The notes under the pieces are model-generated. The model saw only the letters and a list, made by a program, of their open reading frames with translations. It was not told where the DNA came from and ran no database searches. From CAZCBJ01 sp964496705 (GTDB taxonomy: Bacteria; Chloroflexota; Anaerolineae; Anaerolineales; Anaerolineaceae), in assembly GCA_964496705.1 (NCBI GenBank), contig CAZCBJ010000084.1, forward strand, positions 1 through 15,422: 15,422 nt of DNA. The letters are read 5' to 3'. The position numbers and the translations under genes are program-made. Within the stretch, counting starts at the first letter, position 1. Each line of letters starts with the position of its first letter. Positions 1 to 6,466 of this stretch are shown piece after piece.

Positions 1-1
1 C

Positions 2-124
2 AACTTTCTGTGCCGGGCGTGTCGCCAGATCGTAACTGGCAACTCTTCGGGACCTCATCTGCATTTCGAAATGATGTCTGATCAATACGGCAGGGTGAAT
101 CCCTGGAACTATCTTCAGAAATAG
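2..124 (+). CDS. M23 (LytM-type) metallopeptidase, C-terminal end only
   Basis: The open frame enters from the left edge (codons start at base 2) and ends with TAG at 122-124, giving 40 residues. It contains TGNSSGPHLHFEM followed by VNPWNYLQK. The GPHLHFE block is the hallmark HxH zinc-binding segment near the C terminus of M23 peptidases, which cleave peptidoglycan cross-bridges or act as LytM-like activators of amidases outside the cell. The segment just before it (FLCRACRQIV) lacks the usual glycine-rich 'GQ-IG-xG' pattern, so it is either divergent or carries a small defect. The rest of the gene, including any signal peptide, lies outside the window. I am confident of the family but cannot say which substrate it uses or whether it is catalytically intact. 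Confidence 0.82.
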   Translation, partial: NFLCRACRQIVTGNSSGPHLHFEMMSDQYGRVNPWNYLQK

Positions 125-260
125 TCATCTTCACAGCTCAGGCCAACCAGCAGAGATCACTTGCTAACTTTTTTACCCCCCTTTTCATCAGTTATCGAGA
201 CACACTCAAACCGCTGACTCACCGGCTTCATCTCGCCCACAGTTGAATATCTGTAATCTC

Positions 261-266
261 AGGAGG
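261..266 (+). promoter_or_regulatory. Ribosome binding site of the GH20 gene
   Basis: A perfect AGGAGG lies 5 nt upstream of the ATG at 272. The 147 bases between the M23 stop and this start hold no gene, and I see no convincing promoter or hairpin terminator there, so the GH20 gene may be co-transcribed with the M23 gene or use a weak promoter. Confidence 0.8.
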
Positions 267-271
267 AAACC

Positions 272-2110
272 ATGCAACCTGAATTTCACTTGTTACCCCT
301 GCCCCAAAAGATCAAGTGGCTGAAAGGCCATCTCAATCTCACCGAAGGGCAATTGATCCATCTGGATACTGCTAATCCGCAGGAGCTGCTTTTCTCAGCC
401 ACACGCGTCCAACAAACATTAAAAAACCATCTGGGTTTGGATTGGAATTTGACCGCTAGCTGGGTGGATCCGCAAGGGCAGGTGGGTTTGACACTGCGAA
501 CGGCTGAAGACAGGGTACGCCAGCCGCAGGGTTACCAGTTAAGCGTGGAAACATCGGGCATTGTCATCGAGGGCCATGATCTGGCTGGTGTTTTTTATGG
601 CACTTGCACCCTGATCCAGTTGATCAGCCAGCTCGAATCGCGCGATATCCCCTGTGTGCGGGTTGAAGACTGGCCGGATATCCCTGCGCGCGGGGTGATG
701 CTGGATATCAGCCGGGATAAAGTTCCGCAGATGAAAACATTATATGACCTAGTGGACCGGCTGGCATCCTGGAAGATCAACCAACTCCAGCTTTACACGG
801 AACACACTTTTGCTTACCGCGCCCATCCCGAGGTGTGGGCAAACGCCTCGCCGATGACCGGTGAAGAAATTCTGGCGCTGGACGCCTATTGCCGGGAGCG
901 GTTCATTGACTTGGTGCCCAATCAGAATTGCTTCGGGCACATGGAGCGCTGGTTGAAACATTCGCGCTATGCACCTCTGGCAGAAATTCACGGCGAGTTC
1001 CCGGTGCCGTGGGGAAAAATGCGCGGGCCGTTCAGCCTGGCGCCAGTCCATCCCGGCAGCCTTGAACTGGTTCGCAGCCTGCTGGATGAGTTGCTACCGC
1101 ATTTTACCAGCCGGGTGGTCAATGTCGGTTGCGACGAAACCCATGATGTCGGGCACGGGCAGAGCAAAGCGGCTTGCCAGACAAAGGGGCCTCACCGCGT
1201 ATATCTGGAATTTGTGTTAAAAATTTATGCCGAGCTTTCCCGGCGCGGTTATAAAATGCAATTCTGGGGAGACATCATCGTTGAGGCTCCCGACCTGATC
1301 CCCGAAATTCCGGGCGATGTCACCGGATTGATCTGGGGGTATGAGGCAGATCATCCATTTGAAACACAGGCGGCGCACTTTGAGCGGTCTGGTGTGCCAT
1401 TCTACGTCTGTCCGGGCACGTCAAGCTGGAATTCCATTTCAGGGCGGACGGACAATGCACTGGCGAATCTGCTGAACGCTGCAGAGAGTGGTGTTCGCCA
1501 CAAGGCAGCGGGCTACCTCATCACCGATTGGGGAGATAACGGTCACTGGCAGGTTTACCCGATCAGTTTCCTGGGTTTTATGGCTGGTGCGGCTTATTCA
1601 TGGGGCATGGAAACCAATCGCAAGGTTGACATTCCCGCCAACCTCAGCCGTCTCGCATTTGACGATCCGAGTGGGACCATGGGGAAATTTGTCTATGAAC
1701 TGGGAAATATTTATCAGGCTTCCGGGATTCTAACGTCCAATTCGACCATTTTCTCCCACATACTCCAGGCGCCGTTAGAGCAGATTGCATCTTATCAACA
1801 CTCGCAGGAAGTGATCCAGAAATCGGTGGATGCACTGGATGCCATTGTCCCCCTGCTTGAACAGGCCAGGATGCGCCGACCTGATGCTGAAGTCATCCGG
1901 CGTGAATTCAACCAGACGGTGCAGCTCGTCCGCTTCGCCTGCCAGCGCGCCATCCTGGCCGCTGAGCCGGAGGGTGAGCAACGGGCTGCAATGTGTACGC
2001 AACTGGCAGAGGAGTTGGAATTCTTAAAAGCTGAACATGCCTCGGTGTGGCTGGAGAGGAACCGACCCGGCGGATTGAAAGACAGCCTGGCGCGTTTTCA
2101 GGGTGTGTAA
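272..2110 (+). CDS. GH20 family beta-N-acetylhexosaminidase, cytoplasmic
   Basis: This 612-residue protein belongs to glycoside hydrolase family 20, which removes terminal GlcNAc or GalNAc by substrate-assisted catalysis. The N-terminal part (about 1-120) has the GH20b pattern, with GYQLSVETSGIVIEGHD and GVFYGTCTLIQL. The TIM barrel starts around R140-GVMLD-145. The catalytic Asp-Glu pair is D288-E289 in VNVGCDET, where the Asp orients the acetamido group and the Glu is the acid/base. The C-terminal 150 residues look helical. AGGAGG at 261-266 sits 5 nt before the ATG, so the start is well supported. There is no signal peptide, so it should act in the cytoplasm on imported or recycled sugars. 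Its 3' end overlaps the convergent lipoprotein gene by 13 bp, and the operon it faces encodes a PIG-L deacetylase and a ROK-like protein, consistent with amino-sugar salvage. Exact substrate is not readable. Confidence 0.9.
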   Translation: MQPEFHLLPLPQKIKWLKGHLNLTEGQLIHLDTANPQELLFSATRVQQTLKNHLGLDWNLTASWVDPQGQVGLTLRTAEDRVRQPQGYQLSVETSGIVIEGHDLAGVFYGTCTLIQLISQLESRDIPCVRVEDWPDIPARGVMLDISRDKVPQMKTLYDLVDRLASWKINQLQLYTEHTFAYRAHPEVWANASPMTGEEILALDAYCRERFIDLVPNQNCFGHMERWLKHSRYAPLAEIHGEFPVPWGKMRGPFSLAPVHPGSLELVRSLLDELLPHFTSRVVNVGCDETHDVGHGQSKAACQTKGPHRVYLEFVLKIYAELSRRGYKMQFWGDIIVEAPDLIPEIPGDVTGLIWGYEADHPFETQAAHFERSGVPFYVCPGTSSWNSISGRTDNALANLLNAAESGVRHKAAGYLITDWGDNGHWQVYPISFLGFMAGAAYSWGMETNRKVDIPANLSRLAFDDPSGTMGKFVYELGNIYQASGILTSNSTIFSHILQAPLEQIASYQHSQEVIQKSVDALDAIVPLLEQARMRRPDAEVIRREFNQTVQLVRFACQRAILAAEPEGEQRAAMCTQLAEELEFLKAEHASVWLERNRPGGLKDSLARFQGV

Positions 2111-2535
2111 GGCGGAGGTTGCACGACCACGATTCGCCCGATCTCATCCTCTTCAGAATGCGGCAGGCGGCTGCAAATCACATCATATTCCATCGCCAAA
2201 CTGGGTGTGATGAACCTGGCGGCCAATTCTTCGCCGGGCGGGATCAAAACGGCAAAATACACCCGATCCATCTCCCCGGCATCCAGGGGTAATTCCACCG
2301 GACGCGCGAGAAAAATCCAACTGTAGGTACCGTCAGTTTGATTGTCCAATCGGATGTTGATTTCCTCTTCGGCAGGCACGCGGTATTTCATCGGTTTACA
2401 AGCATCGTCGGTGATCGTCACTGCAAGGTCGCGCACACCCGGGTCAAAGGGGGGCGGCGAACAGGAAGCCAATCCTACGGACAAGCTGATTGAAAGGTAG
2501 AGCAATAGCTTCGAAAACACATTTGGCTTTGTCAT
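2098..2535 (-). CDS. Cupredoxin-like lipoprotein with degenerate copper site
   Basis: This is a 145-residue secreted lipoprotein. A hydrophobic segment (about 8-22) ends in the lipobox L22-A-S-C25, so the mature protein starts at C25 and is lipid-anchored outside the membrane. The mature part has the layout of a single cupredoxin beta-sandwich: a strand with DDACKPMKYRVPAEEEI, then IRLDNQTDGTYSWIF, then FITPSLAMEYDVICSRLPHS and IGRIVVVQ. In copper-binding relatives the ligands are a His in the middle block and Cys-His-Met at the end. Here C121 and H126 remain, but the first His position reads YSW (71-73) and the Met position reads EDEIG, so a normal type I copper site is unlikely. It is the last gene of the minus-strand operon, 26 nt after the PIG-L gene. 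The Shine-Dalgarno is weak. The family call comes from pattern recognition, and no partner or function is known to me. Confidence 0.65.
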   Translation of the reverse strand: MTKPNVFSKLLLYLSISLSVGLASCSPPPFDPGVRDLAVTITDDACKPMKYRVPAEEEINIRLDNQTDGTYSWIFLARPVELPLDAGEMDRVYFAVLIPPGEELAARFITPSLAMEYDVICSRLPHSEEDEIGRIVVVQPPPYTP

Positions 2536-2561
2536 GAGCCGGTACCCTTGAGCGAGGGCGA

Positions 2562-3401
2562 TTATTTCAGCCGTCCGGACACTTCTCCGGCAAATCGCTG
2601 GATAAACCCATTCACATAGTTGGCAATATCCATGTCTGGATCCTGGATCAAGGGGGTCAAATCCATCGCATACGTCAGACCAGTGGCTTCATCCACGCCA
2701 TGCGAGACAAAATAGGTGGCATTGGCGCGCCGGCGGGCAAGCGTGGCGAGATCATAACGCTTTCCACCGCTCACCTGGGAATCAAAGATGCCCACCAACG
2801 CCGCCTGCATGTTTTCCTGGGCAGAGCAATCAAAGACCACTTTTTCGGGATCCAGCATCCAATCCAGGTTGCGCCAAACTTCACAGCCGTAGAGTTTATT
2901 CGGTCGTTGATCTGCCGGCAGCCTGCGAATGGCCTGGATGGTTTTCAAAGCAACACCGATATGCGTTTCGTGCTTGTCGGCGAGATTGTGAGTGTAAACC
3001 ACTTCAGGCTGACAGGCTAACAACAGATTTTCCAGATCCTGTACGGGAAGCAGAGTATTACGATCCTTGACAGCAGCGCTGGGGAATTCCAAAAGAACCT
3101 GTGCGCCGTATTCGCCGATATAAGCGGCTTTCTTTTGTTCTTTTACTCGCACCTGTTGCATCTCATCATCACTATATTTGCCATACAGACCGGATCGCGG
3201 TGAGCCGCGTCCATCGGTGACGACGACACCGGTGAACCAGCGATCGGTTTGTTGGAAGCAGGACAAAATACCATCGATGGCCATGATTTCGAGATCATCT
3301 TGATGCGCCGAGATGCCCAGATGGGTGGTGCGGGCCAGAGCTGCGTCCGCCGATAAGCCATCGGGAACAAAGATTAGAGCGGAAGGTTGGGAAAAATTCA
3401 T
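2562..3401 (-). CDS. PIG-L family N-acetyl-sugar deacetylase
   Basis: This 279-residue protein belongs to the PIG-L/LmbE zinc deacetylase family, which removes the acetyl group from N-acetylglucosaminyl or related substrates (for example GlcNAc-inositol, GlcNAc-malate or diacetylchitobiose). The first zinc motif is A32-HQDDLE-38, a variant of the usual HPDDE with Gln replacing Pro and Leu inserted before Glu. The second is H138-NLADKHETH-147, giving the HxxH ligand pair H144/H147. No signal peptide is visible, so it should act in the cytoplasm. The ATG at 3401 is preceded by AGAGGTG about 6 nt upstream. It lies 23 nt after the ROK-like gene and 26 nt before the lipoprotein gene on the same strand, so it is almost certainly in one operon. 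The nearby GH20 gene and the kinase-like neighbour suggest a GlcNAc-derived substrate, but that is inference. Confidence 0.88.
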   Translation of the reverse strand: MNFSQPSALIFVPDGLSADAALARTTHLGISAHQDDLEIMAIDGILSCFQQTDRWFTGVVVTDGRGSPRSGLYGKYSDDEMQQVRVKEQKKAAYIGEYGAQVLLEFPSAAVKDRNTLLPVQDLENLLLACQPEVVYTHNLADKHETHIGVALKTIQAIRRLPADQRPNKLYGCEVWRNLDWMLDPEKVVFDCSAQENMQAALVGIFDSQVSGGKRYDLATLARRRANATYFVSHGVDEATGLTYAMDLTPLIQDPDMDIANYVNGFIQRFAGEVSGRLK

Positions 3402-3424
3402 CGATCACCTCTAGAAAAGATGGG

Positions 3425-4822
3425 TTAAAGAAGGGCAGGAAGACTGGCGGCGGCGATGGATTGACCAACGCGGCGGGATCGTTCATCGGGGAGGTGCAAA
3501 TTAATGCGCGTAGCCAATTCGGGGAACTCCTGGTTGATCACCTGCCGGGCGGTGTCCAATATGATGCCGCCCCCAGAACCGGAGGTACAGCGACCAAGGA
3601 TTAGCACATGCTCCAAATCATAAAAATTGGCGTAATGAGCAATGCCGTATCCCATGTATACCCCCATTGTCTTCCAGATATCGGCTGCGCCAGGGTGTCC
3701 GCTTTCCAGTTTTTCCTGAACGAATTTGAGTTTATCCGCGTCAATCATCCCGGACGGAATCTCGATGCTGGCGATGGGAGCCAACCGAAAAACACATTGT
3801 TGAGAAAAGTAAAGCGCACCCACGCCGCGGTCTCCCGACCATTCATCCACCGGTGCGTCAGGTGAATAATCGACCGGGGCAAAGGCCAATTCATTTAGCC
3901 AATCGGTCAGGTTTCCGCTTCGGGTGACAAAGCCGGCAGCTTGACTGGAACCCAGCGCAGTGCCAAGAATTGCGTTGACGTCCAGCGACATCGAACCTGC
4001 CAGCGCGGTGACCTCACCGTCGTTGGCAACCTCAAGGGGCACTCCCCATTCATCCCGCAGTCGAAGGAAAATGTTTCTGGCTTCATCGAAGCGCTCTCTG
4101 GGCACACTTCGAAACAGAGAAGCGATCATGATGCGATTGGCGATGACCACACCTGCCGAGCTGCCGCCTATCGCATCCACACGCGGTAATTTCCCCGCTG
4201 CCATTTTGAGCGCAGTGTTGATGTGTTCATAGTGGTAATTCGGATCGGCATTTAATCGCGGCTGCCAGACGATCTCTTCGCTGAAAACTGCATTGCCTTG
4301 CGAGACGGCTGAGACTTTGAGATCCGAGGCGCCCAGGTCAAAACCAATCCGGCAACCATCCAGGTGCCTGCCAACAGACTGGCCCACTTCCCTGGCAGGG
4401 GGTACTTCGTCAGGCGCACAGGCGATCACGCAAAACGGGTGTTGGTAAACATCCGCGCCCATGAACTGATGATCAAATGCCCGGCTACCGCTGTGGGAAT
4501 AAGTCTCCTGAATGTAATTAACCACTGGCGAAGGAGCATGCAGATACACCTTCCATCCGCCGCATTGCCAGAGTAAAAACTTGAGAATTCGTTCGGCGTA
4601 AAAAAGGTTTTCGAAGTAACGGGGATGATCGGCGGGGAAAAGACGCGTTTCATAACGGGTGACGCAGCCGATGCTTCGTTCGAGCGCAATGATCAGGGGG
4701 ACGTCCTCACCCTGTAACGCTGCCACGTCCTGCGCAAAAGCGCGGTTGGCCAACGCTGCTGGCCGGAATCCGGGATCTAGCGGAGGGATGATACCCGGTT
4801 TAATCAGTTTCATGCCTGTCAT
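3425..4822 (-). CDS. ROK/ASKHA-fold sugar-kinase-like protein with long N-terminal extension, no zinc motif
   Basis: This 465-residue protein has an ASKHA nucleotide-binding fold from about residue 155. Phosphate-1 is GFDLGASDLKV (160-170), followed by IGGSSAGVVIANR (218-230), then VANDGEVTALAGS (265-277) with N267-D268 at the place of the ROK catalytic Asp, and ILGTALGSSQAAGF (285-298). Typical ROK glucokinases are about 300-320 residues. The 155-residue N-terminal extension is not an obvious helix-turn-helix, so this is unlikely to be a NagC/Mlc-type repressor. The His/Cys zinc motif that defines most ROK proteins is absent; the region instead reads FAPVDYSPDAPVDEWSGD (314-331). The start at 4822 is fixed by AGGAGG at 4828-4833, which overlaps the stop codon of the phosphatase gene. 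Its place just before a PIG-L deacetylase suggests an amino-sugar or derivative as substrate, but it could be a sensor rather than a kinase. Confidence 0.75.
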   Translation of the reverse strand: MTGMKLIKPGIIPPLDPGFRPAALANRAFAQDVAALQGEDVPLIIALERSIGCVTRYETRLFPADHPRYFENLFYAERILKFLLWQCGGWKVYLHAPSPVVNYIQETYSHSGSRAFDHQFMGADVYQHPFCVIACAPDEVPPAREVGQSVGRHLDGCRIGFDLGASDLKVSAVSQGNAVFSEEIVWQPRLNADPNYHYEHINTALKMAAGKLPRVDAIGGSSAGVVIANRIMIASLFRSVPRERFDEARNIFLRLRDEWGVPLEVANDGEVTALAGSMSLDVNAILGTALGSSQAAGFVTRSGNLTDWLNELAFAPVDYSPDAPVDEWSGDRGVGALYFSQQCVFRLAPIASIEIPSGMIDADKLKFVQEKLESGHPGAADIWKTMGVYMGYGIAHYANFYDLEHVLILGRCTSGSGGGIILDTARQVINQEFPELATRINLHLPDERSRRVGQSIAAASLPALL

Positions 4823-4827
4823 CCATT

Positions 4828-4833
4828 CCTCCT
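4828..4833 (-). promoter_or_regulatory. Ribosome binding site overlapping the upstream stop codon (translational coupling)
   Basis: On the minus strand AGGAGG shares its first two bases with the TAG stop (4834-4832) of the phosphatase gene and lies 5 nt before the ATG at 4822. Ribosomes finishing the phosphatase would land on this site, so the two proteins are probably made in a coupled manner. This spacing also picks 4822 over the in-frame ATG at 4813 and the out-of-frame ATG at 4826. Confidence 0.75.
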
Positions 4834-5305
4834 ATTTCCGGGTTGTGCAAAATTCAATTATTTTTTCCATGGAAATGGCCAGCCATTCATCAATTGAGTC
4901 GGCAGTGGCTTTGATGCCTAGAGGAGAATTTCCAAACGGATCCAAAATTTCCAGCGTCTGGCCCGCCATTTCGGTCAATAAAAATATTCGCTTCGCTTTG
5001 TCAGGGAATTCAATTTGCAATGCTTCTTTGTGGTTTTTTTCCATGACCAATACCAGATCGAAGCCATCCAGAATCTCGCCGGTGACCATGCGCGAGCGGT
5101 GGGAGCGCAGGTCCAAACCCCGCTCAGCCATGACTCGGATCACCGATGTGGGGCATGCCTGACCGTTGGTGGTCCAAGTACCCGCCGATTTGATCCCCCA
5201 TGATTCCAATTCCGGGCAGCTTTCGCGCAAACGCTGTTGAAACAGCACCATCGCGATGGGAGATCGACAAAGATTGGCGGTGCAAACGAACAGAACCGAA
5301 GGCAT
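4832..5305 (-). CDS. Low-molecular-weight protein tyrosine phosphatase
   Basis: This 157-residue protein, normal length for the family, carries the P-loop C8-TANLC-R14-S15 near its N terminus, matching CX5RS with the nucleophilic cysteine and phosphate-binding arginine. It also has the general-acid loop D122-P123 (DPFGNS). Members dephosphorylate phosphotyrosine, often on tyrosine kinases that control capsule or exopolysaccharide export. Relatives include arsenate reductases and protein-arginine phosphatases, and the sequence alone does not separate these. The ATG at 5305 follows the gmd stop by only 3 nt, with GGAG inside the last gmd codons acting as its ribosome site. Its own stop overlaps the ribosome site of the ROK-like gene. 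No tyrosine-kinase gene is visible in this window. Placement after gmd suggests a role in surface polysaccharide control or in removing phosphate from a small sugar phosphate. Confidence 0.88.
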   Translation of the reverse strand: MPSVLFVCTANLCRSPIAMVLFQQRLRESCPELESWGIKSAGTWTTNGQACPTSVIRVMAERGLDLRSHRSRMVTGEILDGFDLVLVMEKNHKEALQIEFPDKAKRIFLLTEMAGQTLEILDPFGNSPLGIKATADSIDEWLAISMEKIIEFCTTRK

Positions 5306-5308
5306 CCT

Positions 5309-6379
5309 TTATCGCTCCATGCTGACGACCTGGTCTTCCCAGCGGTGCCAATCTCCAAATTTTTCATCCAGAACACGACGGCCGTCACCGATGGGATTCA
5401 GGCCAGTCAGTTCCAAATCGGCATCCATCATGATGCGCACCAATTCGTGGAAGCGCACTTTTGGCTCCCAGCCCAGGGTCTCTTTGGCGTGCCGGTAGTC
5501 AGCCTGGAGGAAGTCAACTTCGGTGGGGCGGTAGTAGCGGGTATCAATGCGCACAAAATCATGCCAGTCGAGATTGATATACCCAAAGGCCTCATCCAGG
5601 AATTCCCGGATGGAATGCGCCTCTCCCGTTCCCAAAACAAAATCGGAAGGTTCATCTTGCTGCAGGATGGTCCACATCCCCTCGACATATTCCGGAGCGT
5701 ATCCCCAGTCGCGCAGTGAATCCAGGTTGCCGAGGTAGAGGTAATCCTGTTTTCCGGCTTTGATTGCGGCAGCCGCGCGGGTGATCTTGCGGGTTACAAA
5801 TGTTTCGCCGCGGCGAGGTGATTCATGGTTGAAGAGGATACCGTTGCAGGCAAATTGGTGATAGGCCTCACGGTAGTTGCGCGCCATCCAATAGGCGTAC
5901 ACTTTGGCGGCGGCATAGGGGCTGCGCGGTTGAAACGGGGTCATTTCATTTTGAGGGGGCGGAGCGCTGCCAAACATTTCGCTGGAAGATGCCTGGTAGA
6001 AACGAGTGGTGATTTTGCTGTTGCGCACCGCATCGAGGATGCGCGTGGTGCCCAGCCCGGTCACATCACCGGTGTACTCGGGCATATCAAAGCTGACCCG
6101 CACGTGGCTTTGGGCGGCAAGGTGATAAATTTCTACAGGTTGGATCTCATAAATGATATTCAATAAGGTATCGGGCGCGGAAATATCACCGTAATGGAGG
6201 AAAAAATGAACCTTATCCCCGTTGCCGTGAGGGTCGTGGTAGATATGGTCGATCCGCCGGGTATTAAAGGTGCTGGCGCGCCGGATGAGACCATGCACCT
6301 CATACCCTTTATTTAACAACAATTCAGCCAGGTAAGACCCATCCTGGCCGGTGATTCCGGTGATCAAAGCTTTCTTCAA
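5309..6379 (-). CDS. gmd: GDP-mannose 4,6-dehydratase
   Basis: This 356-residue short-chain dehydrogenase converts GDP-D-mannose to GDP-4-keto-6-deoxy-D-mannose, the branch point for GDP-fucose, GDP-rhamnose and GDP-perosamine. The NADP-binding loop G8-ITGQDG-14 is at the N terminus, with GLIRRAS (30-36) after it. The catalytic residues are in SSSEMFG (131-137, with E134) and Y155-AAAK159. Gmd signatures such as NHESPRRGETFVTRKIT, GNLDSLRDWG and VDFLQADYRHAKETLGW are all present, and the length is normal. The start is TTG at 6379, supported by GGAGG at 6387-6391 seven bases upstream; I see no better ATG. It is the first gene of the five-gene minus-strand operon. No reductase (fcl, rmd) or aminotransferase follows, so the next step must be encoded elsewhere. 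Confidence 0.95.
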   Translation of the reverse strand: MKKALITGITGQDGSYLAELLLNKGYEVHGLIRRASTFNTRRIDHIYHDPHGNGDKVHFFLHYGDISAPDTLLNIIYEIQPVEIYHLAAQSHVRVSFDMPEYTGDVTGLGTTRILDAVRNSKITTRFYQASSSEMFGSAPPPQNEMTPFQPRSPYAAAKVYAYWMARNYREAYHQFACNGILFNHESPRRGETFVTRKITRAAAAIKAGKQDYLYLGNLDSLRDWGYAPEYVEGMWTILQQDEPSDFVLGTGEAHSIREFLDEAFGYINLDWHDFVRIDTRYYRPTEVDFLQADYRHAKETLGWEPKVRFHELVRIMMDADLELTGLNPIGDGRRVLDEKFGDWHRWEDQVVSMER

Positions 6380-6386
6380 TTGATTT

Positions 6387-6391
6387 CCTCC
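6387..6391 (-). promoter_or_regulatory. Ribosome binding site that fixes the TTG start of gmd
   Basis: GGAGG on the minus strand ends 7 nt before TTG at 6379-6377. The palindrome CAATTG at 6377-6382 offers TTG on both strands, but only the minus-strand one has a ribosome site. Confidence 0.75.
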
Positions 6392-6415
6392 ATCAGTTCA
6401 AGCGACACACATTTG

Positions 6416-6424
6416 ATTGTACCA
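6416..6424 (-). promoter_or_regulatory. Candidate extended -10 promoter of the gmd operon
   Basis: On the minus strand TGGTACAAT fits the extended -10 form TGnTANNNT, with TACAAT differing from TATAAT at one base. Transcription would begin near 6409, leaving about a 30-nt leader before the TTG start. The -35 region is poor, which is tolerated when the -10 is extended. This is a sequence match only. Confidence 0.4.
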
Positions 6425-6440
6425 GAGATGATGGGTATTC

Positions 6441-6449
6441 TGGTAGAAT
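6441..6449 (+). promoter_or_regulatory. Possible extended -10 element for the serine hydrolase gene
   Basis: TGGTAGAAT on the plus strand also matches TGnTANNNT. The predicted start near 6456 would leave only about 11 nt before TTG 6467 and touch the ribosome site at 6457-6461, so the leader would be very short. It lies only 16 bp from the opposing gmd element, so the two would interfere with each other if both are real. Confidence 0.25.
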
Positions 6450-6456
6450 CGCAGCC

Positions 6457-6461
6457 AGGAG
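6457..6461 (+). promoter_or_regulatory. Ribosome binding site that decides the serine hydrolase start
   Basis: AGGAG lies 5 nt before an in-frame TTG at 6467. The alternatives, TTG 6380 and ATG 6428/6431, lack comparable sites and would add residues ahead of an otherwise classical Arg-rich signal anchor. Confidence 0.6.
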
Positions 6462-6466
6462 CGTAT

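Noticed and set aside
125..271. Terminator or riboswitch between the M23 and GH20 genes
   Set aside because: There are T- and C-rich runs near 169-184 but no stem precedes them, and I can build no conserved riboswitch core.
4659..5162. A 167-codon plus-strand open frame opposite the phosphatase and ROK-like genes
   Set aside because: It crosses the junction of two real minus-strand genes and has no domain signature or ribosome site.
6380..6466. TTG 6380 as the start of the serine hydrolase
   Set aside because: No ribosome site precedes it and it would add 29 residues before the signal anchor. TTG 6467 has AGGAG at 5 nt.
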